Below, piece by piece: positions 45,223 to 57,974 of a DNA stretch of 64,000 nucleotides. Under the pieces are notes generated by a model that saw nothing but the letters and a program-made list of their open reading frames with translations, ran no database searches and had not been told where the DNA came from. Positions within the stretch are counted from its first letter, which is position 1, and each line of letters begins with the position of its first letter. Source of the stretch: Carnegiea gigantea (lineage: Eukaryota > Streptophyta > Magnoliopsida > Caryophyllales > Cactaceae); NCBI GenBank assembly GCA_029747015.1, contig JAKOGI010001550.1:62001-126000 (forward strand), given 5' to 3'. The translations under genes and the position numbers were made by a program.

Positions 45223-47833
45223 CTAGCTTACTCATTTTAGTCTCCTCTCCTCAATAGCCACTGTCAAGTCATGATTAAGCAACTTGATTACCCACAAAAC
45301 CTAATGGTCAATCTAAGCAGGGGGATGAAAAGGCTTACCATGAGCGACCTTATACGGTGACACACCTAGGAGACTCTTAAAAGCCATCCTATAAAGCATC
45401 AAAAAACCTATTAGCCCAGCGGGTATCCTAATCAGTAGTGATAGCTTCGGGCATGCCAAGTATAGCAAAAATGTTCTTCATAAATAATTTCACAACCGCA
45501 TTTGCATCACTTGTCTTACGAGGGATAGCCTCTGCTGCTTAGAAACGTAGTCCACTACTAAGTTCCAAAAATGGATACTTAAGAAAATCAAAAAGATGTT
45601 TCAGGTCAAGAGGAGCAACATGGTAATTACGCCCAATAGCAGAAGCTAGCGAACATCTGAAGGTAGAGCACAAGTCATCATACTCAAACACATTACATTC
45701 AGGCTCATCATCAATTACCAAAGACTTATATTCAGTAGCAAATATATTAATAAACTGATCATTATAAATGGAATCCTTTACCTAGTTAAGTGTAGAAGTC
45801 TCTATATCACGAAATCTTGAAAGATGTCTTTCCAAATTAAAGACATTATTTAAAAAAAAATCTCATAATTCATTTTCTACAGCTAATCAATGGTTTTCAA
45901 GTAACCAAGAAATGACGCACTAGAATGATAGGAATCTAGTTAGCAAGATTAGCCATCTTTTTAGTTTGAAGCACGTCAAAATCTCCAGGTAAATGAATCC
46001 ACCACCTTAATTAGCACACCCTTTACCTCATATGGGGAATGTGGTTAATCATTGGCTAATTAAAAGACCATCTTTGCAGATTTCAGCTCATTTGAACCTT
46101 GTCTCTCATACTTAATGAAGAATAAGAAATTAGCATTGGTCCTTAAGTCAAGCAGTGCTCTATGAAGGAGTTAATCCCTTATAACTATGGAAATGGTAAG
46201 ACATTGAGGGTCTTTTTATTTCACTGCAATTTGATAGGAAATAATAAAACTAGCACTAGAGTCTAAGAAAGCCTTCTTAGGGACACTAGTGACTCTCTTG
46301 ATAGTACACAAATTGTTCAAAATCTAGTACAAGGAGGCATTTGCTCAATAGGGTAAAGAAATGGAATGTCAATTTTGACTTGAAAGAAAGCCTCTCTAAT
46401 CTTGCCATCATAGGCCTTGTACTTTTTGTTAATCTATAAAGGAATGAAGGTACAAGCTTATGAACTTGCTCAATGGCAGTAAGAGATGAGGAATCCACTA
46501 CGTCATTAGATTCGTTCTCCTTAGTCTCTTCTTAGTCACAAAATGGATTAGAAGGGGAATCACTAGGAACACCATCAGTAATATTCCCTGAAGCACTGGA
46601 TGAACTAATCTCAAGAGAAGTAGCCGGAAAAGAAGTTCAATTTTGGAGGAAAATAGGAGGTATCTATAGGTTTCTTCAAATTATCCATTTTATTATGAAT
46701 CTCTTGCCCTGACCTAAGTGATGTGACCGCATTTACTTTCCTTACATTCTCACTAGGATTGGGCTCAGAAGAAGAAGAAGGAGAAGAAGCAAGATCCCTA
46801 GGGTTCATCTCTAGCTAACGAGGAAAAATTCCTGGGCTCCCATCCAATGATGCTAACTGAGAAAACTGTTCAATCATAATTCTCATCATCCTTCCATATT
46901 AGCGTTCACCATTCTCTTTATATCACTATTTAGTCTCAACTTAATATTAATATTATCAATATTAATGTAACTGATGGCAGACTGAATCTATAACAAGAGG
47001 TGGTGGTGTATGTATGGTAGCAACTCCCTAACAAAGAGTTCTCTGATCAGAACAAGAAAGCAAGAAGGTGGGCTGCAGTTGTTTGTAGGGAACACTTTAG
47101 GCTAGAAGTTGGGAACCATAGCATTTAGTCAATTACTCCATGAAAAGTTATGGTGATTTTTTCACATTGGGTTGAAGTATAGGGAGAATGAGTTATTGTT
47201 GGTCTCTGGTAGGCCACATTCACTTGCTCGCAAGCAGTAGACAACTAGAAGGTAAAGTATTGACAATAACTTAACATGTGGCTCAAGGCATCATAATGGG
47301 AAGAAGACATCAAAGAAGGTTGAGGAGGTTCCCGTCAGCATGCTCTTTATGGATGCAATTTTAGTCTCAAGATAACTCGTATAAGAAACAACATGCATTC
47401 TAACCCTATCATCAAACTTGGAACTTGAGCTATCATCTCTAGCTATTTTCTATTGCATGGTCTTCTCAGGTAAGTCCTCTAGAAACTCCTAAGTAGCCAT
47501 CCTGCTCTTAAAATGGAAAGCACCCTAACCCATGTACTCCTAAACAGCCTCAAAAAGAAATTCATCATGCAGTATACTTCTTTAAATTATCTCAAAACAT
47601 TTGTGCATCCTCTAAACCAATGAATTTAGAAAACATTTGAGTGTAATCAGGTCTTAATTTAAAAGTCACATTAGGCCCCAGCTTAGCCAAGTTAAAACAT
47701 GATGGCAGAGTAGTCTTTGCAGGATAGAAAATATATCACATAAAGCTCTATCTTCTGCCGTGTCTTGTAATTTAGGTTTAGGTTCAATCCTAATTAGTCT
47801 TCTTCTTTTGTGCTCTCTAACCAAAACAATCAT
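45223..47833 (-). pseudogene. Athila-2 gag-protease-integrase remnant, copy 2
   Basis: Same architecture and the same RT/RNase H deletion as copy 1, so that deletion predates the triplication. Readable pieces: MVIDDEP with FEYDDLCSTFRCSL (45721-45630), the NPRDLASSPSSSSEPNPSE stretch with VTSLRSGQEIHNK (46808-46680), and integrase text near 45290-45540. A small deletion near 47540 removes CATGGCTCG relative to copies 1 and 3. Confidence 0.8.
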
Positions 47834-48211
47834 GCAATTCCCACACCTAATTAGTTTTTTTCTCTAACTTTGATCTTCTTTTAGCATAAAACAAACAAGA
47901 ATAAAAAAAGATGAGAAACAAAAGATTAGAAGAAAAATAAACAAGAAAACCTGAAAGGCTCAAAGTTCAACATAGAAAAATATAATTTAGAAAACATCAA
48001 GCAGAATATGCCTATCTTTCGGTTAAAATAAAATGAGAAAATTGTATAAAATAGTTAAACAATTTGCATCAAATTCCGAAATTCTCAGAAAACTCCATAA
48101 TGCTTTTCCTAAACTCTTAAAAAGCGTAGAAACCTACTGAAGCATCAGAAAAGCAAATAATTGAAAATAGGAAAATCAAAAAAAAAAAAAACCGCGCACT
48201 TGTGCTTTTCT
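47834..48211 (-). other. Athila-2 leader, copy 2
   Basis: A-rich leader, ending at the second duplication joint (TTCT at 48208-48211). Confidence 0.5.
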
Positions 48212-49270
48212 TGTAGCGATTTCTTATGTTCACTTCTTTGTTGGATGAACCACCAACGTTCTTTTCTTTATTCTAGTAGTTGCTTTTCCAACCAATTCTA
48301 GTAGGTGTTTCCCTGGCTAACTCCTCCTCCACTAACATCCCTGCATTCCTTGGTGTAGAGAAATTTTTAAGTGGAGTGAACCAGAGGCATCGCCTTTACG
48401 TGGGCTATAAGTTCTGAATGAATAATCCCACCTGGTCAGCTTCTACGGGTCTGCCCGCCATATGGGTGGCCTTCGGCATCCATCTAGCAAGATAGTCGGA
48501 AAAGCATTCCTTATCCTCGTGTTTAATAAGGCCTAAGTCTGTAAGAGTTATTGAGAGGCCGGTACTATATGAAAAAAAATGCAAGAACTCTCTGCATAGA
48601 TCCTGCCAGTTCATAAACTTTTGTGGGTCCATAGCATTATAGCACCTCATGAATTCTTCGTCGATGATTCAGGGCAGTATAAGTTGAAAGTTGTCTTTAT
48701 GAATCCCTTTCAGAGTCATTGCATAAATAAAGCTCGTCACATGATGGTTAGGGTTTTCAGTTCCACGGAATGTTATATATCGGATACTAACATTAGGAGG
48801 CAATAACCCTTTCAAGATAGTAATTCATCCAATATAATCATTAAGGTTGTTATTAAACACAAAGGATTCTTTTTGTAATTATTCTATATGATCCACCCGT
48901 GAATCCACTAGAGGAGCTTTTTTCCTACTCTTCTCCCTTCTTACAGTTTCTAGGTTTTATTTTCCCTTTCTTCCTTATGCAGCTTCCTTGTTATGACGTT
49001 CTTTGTTACGCTCCTAGAGCGCAGCAACCATTGTCTCTATGCTCTTCCTACTTTTATTCATCCTAGTCTGCATCTTTTCAGCATCTTCAGAATTTAGGGT
49101 ATCTCATTGCCATTCCCAGCCATCAGAATTGGTGATACGTTGGACTTTGGACTTGGACTTTGTTCCTGACCCAGTCGGCAGAGTTTTCTCTGACTGCTCT
49201 TGTAATAGAAGTCTCCCGGTCTATGGACTTAGTTCATGCAATTCCTTTGCCTTCCCTATCCTGGTCGACA
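48212..49270 (-). pseudogene. Element H gag, copy 3 (3' part missing)
   Basis: The frame 48650-48405 retains MRCYNAMDPQKFMNWQDL, REFLHFFSYSTGLSITL and VEADQVGLFIQNL, nearly as in copy 1. It differs by a few substitutions such as SDYLARWMPKA for SNYLVRWMPEA. The C-terminal half is absent because of the unit boundary. Confidence 0.75.
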
Positions 49271-50356
49271 ATGTAAAGTGCTTAGGACTGGCTCATATAG
49301 TACTTTTTATTAATGATCGTACATAGACCATGCTGACTCATGAACCTAGCTCTAAGATTGAGAGCCTAGAATTCAGTTTTATGCCATGAATGCAGATCTA
49401 AAGAGATAGAAAGCTATCCTGACTTCCTAACTTGATCCTGACTAGGTTTTAACCAGGCTTACATTAACCCTCTTTTATTTGGCCTCCCTACTAGATTTTT
49501 ATGCATGCAAACTGATAGGCTCTACCACCCAGACCCTGAGGGATCCCGACTGAGTTCTAGGCCTAACACGGGCTCTATTTTGCCCTCACACATATATTAC
49601 CAATTCCACTTTCTTTTTTTTTTGTTTTTTAACAATTCTAGCAGAGATTTTGGGTTCTGAAACAATAGCTTTTGTTAGGGCTCAATTAGCCTAAAATCCA
49701 TATTGGTTACTAATCCAATTCCTAGGATTCCGTTTTTTGGCTAAAACGGGTACTGTAAACTAGAGTTAGAACCTTTTAGGTTCTAGATCAAGAGTTGTGT
49801 TACGATTTAATTAGCCTAGAAACCGTTTTGGTTCCCAATCCAATTCCTAAACTCAGTTTTTCCTTGATTTGGGCTCCTCTAAGACTCATAGTATCTATGC
49901 ACAGTTCTTTAGGCTAAAGAAATTAAATCATACAATATCACGTTGCATTCCAAATCATAAACGCGAGTTTAAACCTAAACCAGAGTTCTACGTTATAGAG
50001 GTTTCATGTTAGTTTTCGAATAGTCCTCTCATGACGCAATATTTTTTACACCACCCATGGGGTGCATGATATGACTTGAACATTTTGGATACTTCCCTGT
50101 GTCATAAGGATCGGAAAAGTATGTCGTAAGTAGGTGAAGCAACTGCCTTCTTAGTTTTAAATGAACCCTCTCAGTGACCAGCCACTTTCCCAAGCGACAG
50201 AATCAGGATTTCACCTAGGGACGCAGTTCATCCCTAATAGGCAGCACCCTATAATGCAAGTATGCCTAAAGCAAGTATAATTAAGATAATTTCTCATTTT
50301 GAATTTGAAATCTCTACTTTCCCATTTTGAATTTCAAATCTCGTCCTCTTAAAAAA
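49271..50356 (-). other. Element H leader, copy 3
   Basis: Counterpart of 33601-34679. No gene; the plus frame 49039-49326 is an antisense shadow extending into it. Confidence 0.45.
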
Positions 50357-50376
50357 TGTCCCCAATGGAGTCACTA
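50357..50376 (-). promoter_or_regulatory. Primer-binding site, tRNA-Arg type, copy 3
   Basis: TGTCCCCAATGGAGTCACTA; it differs from copy 1 at two positions, one of which (CCCC) is closer to the functional consensus. Confidence 0.7.
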
Positions 50377-50377
50377 C

Positions 50378-51737
50378 TGTAAGGATCCACCTCCCCGAGG
50401 TGTGATTCGCCACGAATGGTCACGCTTATTGCTAAGTACTTTCATGCTTTTCTGACAATCATAGATTTATTTATATTTTATTTTTATCTTTGTTGTAGGT
50501 CAGGAAGAATTAGGCTATGAACCATAAGAGAATGGGCCGTGGGCCTGGCCAAAGAACTCAATTGGGCTTCGTAGCTAGACTAGGTCCATCTCTCCTATAA
50601 CTGGGTCTTGGTACTCTCCCATGTCTGACCCAGAATATGGATGTAGGTCTGATCCAGGAACTCGGGCGAGTTCGTGGGTCAGATTAGACATCCTGATTCT
50701 AGCCTAAGCAGATTCTACTGCCTTGGTTCCAATCTGTTTTCTCAATTCTAGCAATGTATGAACAAACAGTGAAGGGACAAATTTGAGCTACTTCAAAAAG
50801 GTTTTGGAAAGGGCCCAGAGCAATACATATTATGGGCGCCATCTTGGCTCCTTGGTTTGGAACCGAGGTTCTAGATTCAGCGGCGATGGCACGGTGATAG
50901 AATGGAGTGCATTATATCACCGCTAGTCATCACTAATGACCTCTACTGATCAATATGAAAATTAAAACTTGATATACTAACATAAATTCATGCAAAACAT
51001 TAGAACTGTTCACATAATCAAGGCTTGATGCCATTCAAAATAACCAAAAATGCAAAACTGTTCAAATTGTTATGAGCGGGAATGATACTATCTTAAAGAT
51101 TACATCTTGCCAAACTGCAATCAGCTAGATTGCATGAAGAATAATAATGACAACAGGGGATGAGGTTGTAAAGTGCACCCTAAGGATAACCTTATCTAAA
51201 TCCTTTAGGAATCTAGCAGAAGAGGGTTTATGGAACGACCATGATTACGGCCTCCTAGTGCTATCTCTCTCTTTTAGATGGAAGGTCTCAACTCTTTTTT
51301 TCTCTAGCTCTATACAACTCTCATTGGTTTTTTTAATGTCTGCCCCGCAACCAAGAGGTCATCCCCCTTTTTATAGGTGCTGAGGAGGCTTTGTGAATTA
51401 GATTAGGAAAATAAAACCTAATCCCATTTTGCTTAAACTTCGAATTATCTTTTAGACTAGAACTTTAATTAATTACTTCTAATTAATTTAATTAGGCCCA
51501 AAAATCTAGTTTACATTAAATTATCCAAACTTGGCTTTATGGGAACAGGTTTAAGTTGAAAAAGAAAAAGGGAACCCCAGCAGGCTCTGGTACTTGGGAG
51601 CCTAAGCAGGTTCGGGTAGCAACTGGCTTATTAGGCCACCTTTGCTCGCATTTTGGCCAGTTCTTTTTTCCTTCCATCTATTTTCAAACTGCCAATCTAT
51701 GAGGCCCTTAAATATTCAAATTGGGCTATTAATTTCC
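50378..51737 (-). repeat. Element H 5' LTR, copy 3
   Basis: Starts TGTAAGGATCCACCTCC. The inferred right edge reads TTTCC instead of TTTCA. It retains the stretch deleted in copy 2. Confidence 0.6.
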
Positions 51738-51944
51738 TCATCAGGCACAAGAAAATAGAATGTCATCTTCAGGGGTTTGCACACATCTAGCTAGGGCCTC
51801 AATTTCACTGGAAAAAGATAGAACTTAGAGTCATATTGGAGCTGTTTCATGCAAAGGCAAACTACTTCCTAAAAATGTTTTATGATGAAAAAGCGTGGCA
51901 CTCTCTTTGTAATATCTATTATCCTTATATGACTCAACTCTAAT
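51738..51944 (-). pseudogene. Athila-2 integrase C-terminal remnant, copy 3
   Basis: Counterpart of 36056-36262, with the same frame change and similar stops. Confidence 0.65.
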
Positions 51945-51949
51945 CTTTT

Positions 51950-53223
51950 AGATAAGTGCTCAATATGTATAATATTTTAGGGCAATTTTGTGTCGTCTTC
52001 AGGAGAATTTTGTGCTTCTTGTTATTACTCTCCTATTCTCAACTTATGCTTGGGTATAGTTGTTTAATGTGTTTTGTAGGATTTTTAAGCTTTCTACCCA
52101 GTATTTGCTCTTCAATAGCTGTATTTTGGCATCCTTCATGGTCATCCATGTTATGCCACGACCATAGAGTAAAGAATAAGCAAAACCCGATTCTAGCACA
52201 AACCACAGTCGGATCGTGGCGCACCCCATAGACCGTGGTAAACTTATAATTGCTACCTCTTCGTTTTCCCTCGGCTGTGTCGCTGAGATTGACCGCGGTT
52301 CTCTATAAAAAGCGACGTTTTGCAGCATGTAGAGAGCAATCCAAGATCAAGCAAAGCAAAACTTTAGAGTAGTGTAGATTAGTGCGTTAATTTCTTTCTG
52401 AAATTTTGTAGTTTTTAGTTTGGTTTTTGTGTTAGTGTGAGTCTTGAGTGTGAGAGTTTCTTCATGAGGTGGTTCTGAAGCCCTTGGTTGAAGGCCATCT
52501 CAGTCAATCTCCTTCTCGCTCAAATTTTGCCAACCGTTGGTTAGTTTGTTAATATTTTATCATGTCTGAGTACTTTTCTTTAGTCTAGGTATTTAGTAGT
52601 GTATGGAAGTGTTATTGGATCATGTTTTAATCTATACAATTGTGCTTATTTTTATGATTGGTTTGATTTCATTGTATCAAGTATTTGGATTGTTATGAGT
52701 TAATTTTTAGCTGAAATTTGCTTGCACTCTTGAAACAAATGAATGAAAAACTGAAAGTGACATTTGGTTGTTGGACTACTTGATTACACCTAACTTAACT
52801 TCGTCTCCAAAGAGAGATTTGTATGTTAGGAGCGCTAATAAGTAATCGAAGGCATTGAACTTGAAGTAAGGCAAATTAGTTCGAAAGAATGACTTTTGGT
52901 TAGTTTTGGTAAATTTAGTTGATTTTGAAAGAATAGACAGAGTTTTTGAAGAGATTACAATTCCTCGAATTTAACCAATTAGAGGAAAGCACATGTTCAT
53001 TATTTTTGATCCAATTTCCTCTTACAACTAAGAGAACTCTGGGACGTTTTTCCCTTATTGATTTGGAAAAGTTTATTTGCTATTGTTAAACCGAATCCAC
53101 TTCAACCATAATTTCACTTAGCACATTCTGAAAGGTCAGACTCGACAAGTTATGATTAGTCCCTGAGGAATGATATCCTTTATCTATACCACGACTATCC
53201 GTGCGCTTGCGGTAGTTTGATCA
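51950..53223 (+). repeat. Solo Athila-family LTR, copy 3
   Basis: Flanked by CTTTT at 51945-51949 and 53224-53228. It starts AGATAAGTGCTCAATATG, closer to the expected TGATAAGTGC than copy 1, and ends TTTGATCA. The frames 51956-52231 and 52044-52328 are not genes. Confidence 0.85.
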
Positions 53224-53228
53224 CTTTT

Positions 53229-55846
53229 CTAGCTTACTCAATTTTAGTCTCCTCTCCTCAATAGCCACCGTCAAGTCATGATTAAGCAACTTGATTACCC
53301 ACAAAGCCTAATGGTCAATCTAAGCAGAGGGATGAAAAGGCTTACCATAAGCGACCTTATACGGTGACACACCTAGGAGACTCTTAAAAGCCATCCTATA
53401 AAGCATCAAAAAACCCATTAGTCTAGTGGGTATCCTGATCACTAGTGATAGCTTCGGGCATGCCAAATATAGCAAAAATGTTCTCCGTAAATAATTTCAC
53501 AACCCCTTTTACATCACTTGTCTAATAAGGGATAGCCTCAACCGCTTAGAAACGTAGTCCACCACCAAGTTCCAAAAATGAATACATAAGAAAATCAAAA
53601 ACATGTTTCAGGTTAAGAGGAGCAACATGGTAATTACACTCAACAGTGAAAGCTAGCGAACATCTGAAAGTAGAGCAAAAGTCATCATACTCAAACACAT
53701 TAGATTCAGGCTCATCATCAATCACCAAAGACTTATATTCAGCAGCAAATATATTAATAAACTGATCATTATAAATGGAATCCTCTACCTAGTTAAGTGT
53801 AGAAGTCTCTATATCACGAAATCCTGAAAGATGTCTTTCCAAATAAAAGACATTATTTTAAAAAATCTCATAATTCATTTTCTACAGTTAATCAACGGTT
53901 TTCAAGCAGCCAAGATGACGCACTAGAATGATAGGAGTCTAGTTTGCAAGATTAGCCACTTTTTTAGTTTGAAGCACGTCAAAATCTCCAGGTAAATGAA
54001 TCCACCACCTTAATTAGCACATCCTTTACCTCATATAGGGAATGTGGTTTATCATTAGCTAATTAAAAGACCATCTTTGCAGGTTTTGGCTCATTTGACC
54101 CTTGCCTCTCGTACTTAATGAAGAATAAGAAATTAGCATTAGCCCTTAAGTCAAGCAGTGCTTTATGAAGGAGTTGATCCCTTGTAACTATGGAAATGGT
54201 GGGACATCCAGGGTCTTTTTATTTCACTACAATTTGATAGGAAATAATAAAACTAGCACCAGAGTCTAAGAAAGCCTTCTTAGGAACACTAGTGACTCTC
54301 TTGATAGTACACAAATTGTTCAAAAATCTAGTATAAGGAGGCATTTGCTCAATAGGATAAAGAAATGGAATGTCAATTTTGACTTGAAAGAAAGTCTCTC
54401 TAATCTTGCCATCATAGGCCTTGTACTTTTTGTTAATCTATAAAGGAATGAAGGTACGGGCTTATGAACTTGCTCAATGGCAGTAAGAGATGAGGAATCC
54501 ACTACGTCATTAGAGTTGTTCTCCTTAGTCTCTTCTTAGTCACAAAATGGATCAGAAGGGGAATCACTAGGAACACCATCAGTAATATTCCCTGAAGCAC
54601 TGGATGAACTAGTCTCTAGGGAAGTAGAGGGAAAAGAAGTTCAATTGTGGATAAAAATAGGAGGTATCTATAGGTTTCTTCAAACTATCCATTTTATTAT
54701 GAATCTTTTGGCTTGACTTAAGTGATGTGACCGCATTCACTTTCCTTGCATTCTCACTAGGAGTGGGCTTAGAAGAAGAAGAAGGAGAAGAAGCAAGATC
54801 CCTAGGGTTCACCTCTAGCTGACTGGGAAAAGTTCCTGGGCTCTTATCCAATGATGCTAACTGAGAAAACTGTTCAATCATAATTCTCATCATCCTTCCA
54901 TATTAGCGTTCACCATTCTCTTCATATCACTATTTAGTCTCAACTTAATATTAATATTATCAATATTAATATAACCGATGGCAGATTGAATCTACAACAA
55001 CAGGTGGTGGTGTGTGTATGGTAGCAACTCCCTAACAAAGAGTCCTCTGATTAGAATAAGAACACAAGAAGGTGGGCTGCAGTTGTTTGTAAGGAACACT
55101 TTAGGCTAGAAGTTGGGAACCATAGCATTTAGTCAATTACTCCATGAAAAGTTATGGTGATTTTTCCACATTGAGTTAAAGTATAGGGAGAATGAGTTAT
55201 TCTTGGTCTCTGGTAGGCCACAATCACTTGCTCCCAAGCAGTAGACAACTAGAAGGCAAAGTATTGACAATAACTTAACATGTGGCTTAAGGCGTCATAA
55301 TGGGAAGAAGACATCAAAGAAGCTTGAGGAGGTTCCCGTCAGCATGCTCTTTATGGATGCAATTTTAGTCTCAAGATAACTCGCATAAGAAACAACATGC
55401 ATTCCAAGCCTATCATCAAACTTGGAACTCAAGCTATCATCTCTAGCCTTTTTCTATTGCATGGTCTTCTCAAGTAAGTCCTCTAGAAACTCCTAAGCAG
55501 CCATGCCGCTCTTAGAATGGAAAGCACCCTAACGCATGTACTCTTAAACAGCCATGGCTCTCTTAAAAAGAAATTCATCATGCAATATACTTCTTCAAAT
55601 CATCTCAAAGCATTTGTGCATTCTCTAAACCAATGAATTTAAGAAATATTTGAGTGTAATCAGGTCTTAATTTAAAAGTCACATTAGGTCCCAGCTTGGC
55701 CAAGTTAAAACATGATGGCAGAGTAGTCTTTGCAGGATAGAAAATATATCACATAAAGCTCTATCTTGTGCTGTTTCTTGTAATTTAGGTTTAGGTTCAA
55801 TCCTAATTAGTCTTCTTCTTTTGCGCTCTCTAACCAAAACAATCAT
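53229..55846 (-). pseudogene. Athila-2 gag-protease-integrase remnant, copy 3
   Basis: The gag N-terminus is best preserved here: RERKRRRLIRIEPKPKLQE (about 55832-55776), then after a frameshift LGPNVTFKLRPDYTQIFLKF. The frame 54893-54609 gives MMRIMIEQFSQLASLDKSPG and DLASSPSSSSKPTPSE. The linker VIDDEPESNVFEYDDFCSTF lies at 53728-53660. The element is complete on its right side in this copy: leader, primer site and 5' LTR follow at 55847-57593. Confidence 0.8.
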
Positions 55847-56483
55847 GCAATTCCCACACCTAATTATCTTTTTTTTCTCTAACTTTGGTCTTCTTTTAGC
55901 ATAAAACAAACAAGAATAAAAAAAGATGAGAAACAAAATATTAGAAGAAAAATAAACAAGAGAACCTGAAAGACTCAAAGTTCAACATAGAAAAATAAAA
56001 ATGTAGAAAAAATCAAGCAGAATATGCCTATCTTTTGGTTAAAATAAAATGAGAAAATCGTATAAAATAGTTAAACAATTTGCATCAAAATTCTAAAATT
56101 CTCAGAAAATTCCATAATGCTTTTCCTAAACTCTTAAAAAGTATAGAAACCTACTGAAGCATCAGAAAAGCAAATAATTGAAAATGGGAAAATCAAAAAA
56201 AAAACTGCGCAATTGTGCTTTTCTAACCTATATGCAGCAACCCACAACACACTTTTTTTTTTCTCTCACTTAGACGGCTAATTAACAAGAACTAAACAAA
56301 AGCTACACAAAATGATTAACAATCAAAAACTAAAAAATTGAAAATTAAAACATAAAATTTTTTCAAACTTTATAATAAAAGACTAACAAAGACTATAATC
56401 TACCCTGTCACAAAATCAAAATTAGTAAAATGACTAAATTAACTAAACTAAGACCCCATTCACAACCTAACTTTATAATTGTC
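55847..56483 (-). other. Athila-2 leader (copy 3 plus unduplicated remainder)
   Basis: The triplicated unit ends at 56224; 56225-56483 occurs once. A-rich and T-rich runs. No gene. Confidence 0.5.
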
Positions 56484-56502
56484 ATTCCCGACAATGATGC
56501 CA
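56484..56502 (-). promoter_or_regulatory. Primer-binding site of Athila-2, tRNA-Asp type, decayed
   Basis: ATTCCCGACAATGATGCCA against ATCCCCGGCAACGGCGCCA: the five differences are all C-to-T or G-to-A. It lies 5 nt from the LTR start at 56508. Confidence 0.65.
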
Positions 56503-56507
56503 AATCT

Positions 56508-57593
56508 TGTTGTATAATTTTCCCAAGCATACGATTTTATCATTGTAATACGAAAGGATGTTGATCTTCAGAGATGGATCATGAAATTAGGTCACATTTT
56601 AGACTAAGTTGTAATCTAATCTTGCAAGAATAAAAGGTCAATTAACTAACATTAGCTAAAATGAACCAACACTAACCCAAGAGTCAAAACTACGCCATCC
56701 ACCCAAACATAAAATCAACCACAGTAACTTCGCAAGTTTCCACCAATGACTAAATTCAGGATTTAAAAAAAACAAGCACAACCTTAAATCAGCTGAATCC
56801 AATGCTTTGACATAGATGGTAGACTTAGCAATAGTTCCAATAATAATTCTCACAATAAAAGATCAACATAACAACCCAAACGTTCCATTCTAGACAAATA
56901 TAATATTTAACATATTGAAAAGTAAACCCAGAAAGTAATAAAGTAATAAAGTGAAGCCAGATGGCACCATAGAACTAAAGCCCGAACAAAGAAAAATGTT
57001 CTAGGAACAACATAATTGAAATCCCAGAATCCCGTTCCAGCAACAATCGTAGTTAGCAATTTCAGCCTATAATTTATAGCATAAACCCAAGACAACAAAG
57101 CATAACATAATCGAGCAAGGAAAATTGAAAGCAAATAAAATGTGAAAATCAAATAGCAAGAAGAGCCTTAGCCTGAATCTAAAACTCATCTAGCCAGGGG
57201 AAGCAATATTCAAATTTGAAAAAAAGTAGACGAATAGAACCTCAAAGTCATACAAAAAGAGAAACCATATTGGAAACGTAATAGAAAAGCTTGTAAGTTC
57301 AGCACCGAGAATACAATTTCTCGTAAGCAAAAGCTTAAGTCAATGGTATATTTGAAGGCCTAAAATCCAGATTTAAAGCTAAAAAATAACAAGTAAAAGA
57401 AAATTATGAAACTCTCACCTGATCACTTCCACTTCTTTTCTTTTATTTGAACTTAGAGTCCTAATTTATTAGCCTCCATCTTCAATTTCTTCAATTAATT
57501 TTTGACTTAAACCTTGATGAATCTTGTAACTAATGAAGTGATTGCCCTCAATGACCAAGTGACTTCCCAATTGATGAGATATAAGATGATGAG
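56508..57593 (-). repeat. Athila-2 5' LTR, interrupted by the copia element
   Basis: Starts TGTTGTATAATTTTCCCAAGC, set by the primer site. The other end is not seen because the copia LTR begins at 57594; the remainder would lie beyond the copia element. It differs in sequence from the TGATA-type LTRs elsewhere in the window, so Athila-2 is a different family. The frames 56656-56853, 56907-57152 and 57469-57654 are not genes. Confidence 0.6.
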
Positions 57594-57960
57594 TGTTGAC
57601 CAGTGAGTAACGATCACAGTAATTGCCCATAATCATAAATGATTTAGCTGTCATTAATGGAGATTAGTTCTGCATTAATCAGCCATAATCAATCATTAAT
57701 TCTCCTACTATGTTTGTGGATGTGTGCTACTAGAAATAGGGGTGTGGATCAAGGGATGAGACAAACAGCAGAAAGCAAATCATTACCTAGATCTAATCAT
57801 CTCCCTGAATTTTCTCTCACATAACCTAGACATCTTTGGGGTTCGGGTTTTAGAGCGTGAATCCTTGGTGGCTCTAGTAGCCACCTATATTGCGAGTAGC
57901 AGTCAGCAGGCATAAGATGGGGGTTCAACTTGCAGCAAAGGTAAATCCCTAATACCAACA
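57594..57960 (+). repeat. 5' LTR of the copia element
   Basis: Starts TGTTGACCAGTGAG and ends TAATACCAACA, with TGTTG/CAACA inverted ends (367 bp). The right edge is set by the primer site. The left edge is inferred from the matching inverted end, since the second LTR is outside the window. Confidence 0.6.
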
Positions 57961-57961
57961 G

Positions 57962-57974
57962 TCGTATCAGAGTT
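57962..57974 (+). promoter_or_regulatory. Primer-binding site, initiator tRNA-Met type
   Basis: TCGTATCAGAGTT against TGGTATCAGAGC, directly after the LTR. Confidence 0.7.

Larger units (their letters stand above)
32524..56224. repeat. Tandem triplication of a composite unit of about 8 kb
   Basis: Three head-to-tail copies: 32524-40553 (8030 bp), 40554-48211 (7658 bp) and 48212-56224 (8013 bp). Each starts TGTAGCGATTTC inside H gag and ends in the Athila-2 leader at ...TTGTGCTTTTCT. Copy 2 lacks 305 bp (36114-36418 of copy 1) and about 45 bp near 42797. The two inner joints share TTCT (40550-40553 and 48208-48211), which is also present at the left outer edge (32520-32523) and the right outer edge (56221-56224). 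Each unit contains H gag, leader, primer site and LTR, an Athila-2 integrase end, a solo LTR and Athila-2 gag-pol. Many small differences separate the copies. Confidence 0.92.

Noticed and set aside
57469..57654. Minus-strand ORF spanning the Athila-2/copia boundary
   Set aside because: It crosses an insertion junction and has no family match.
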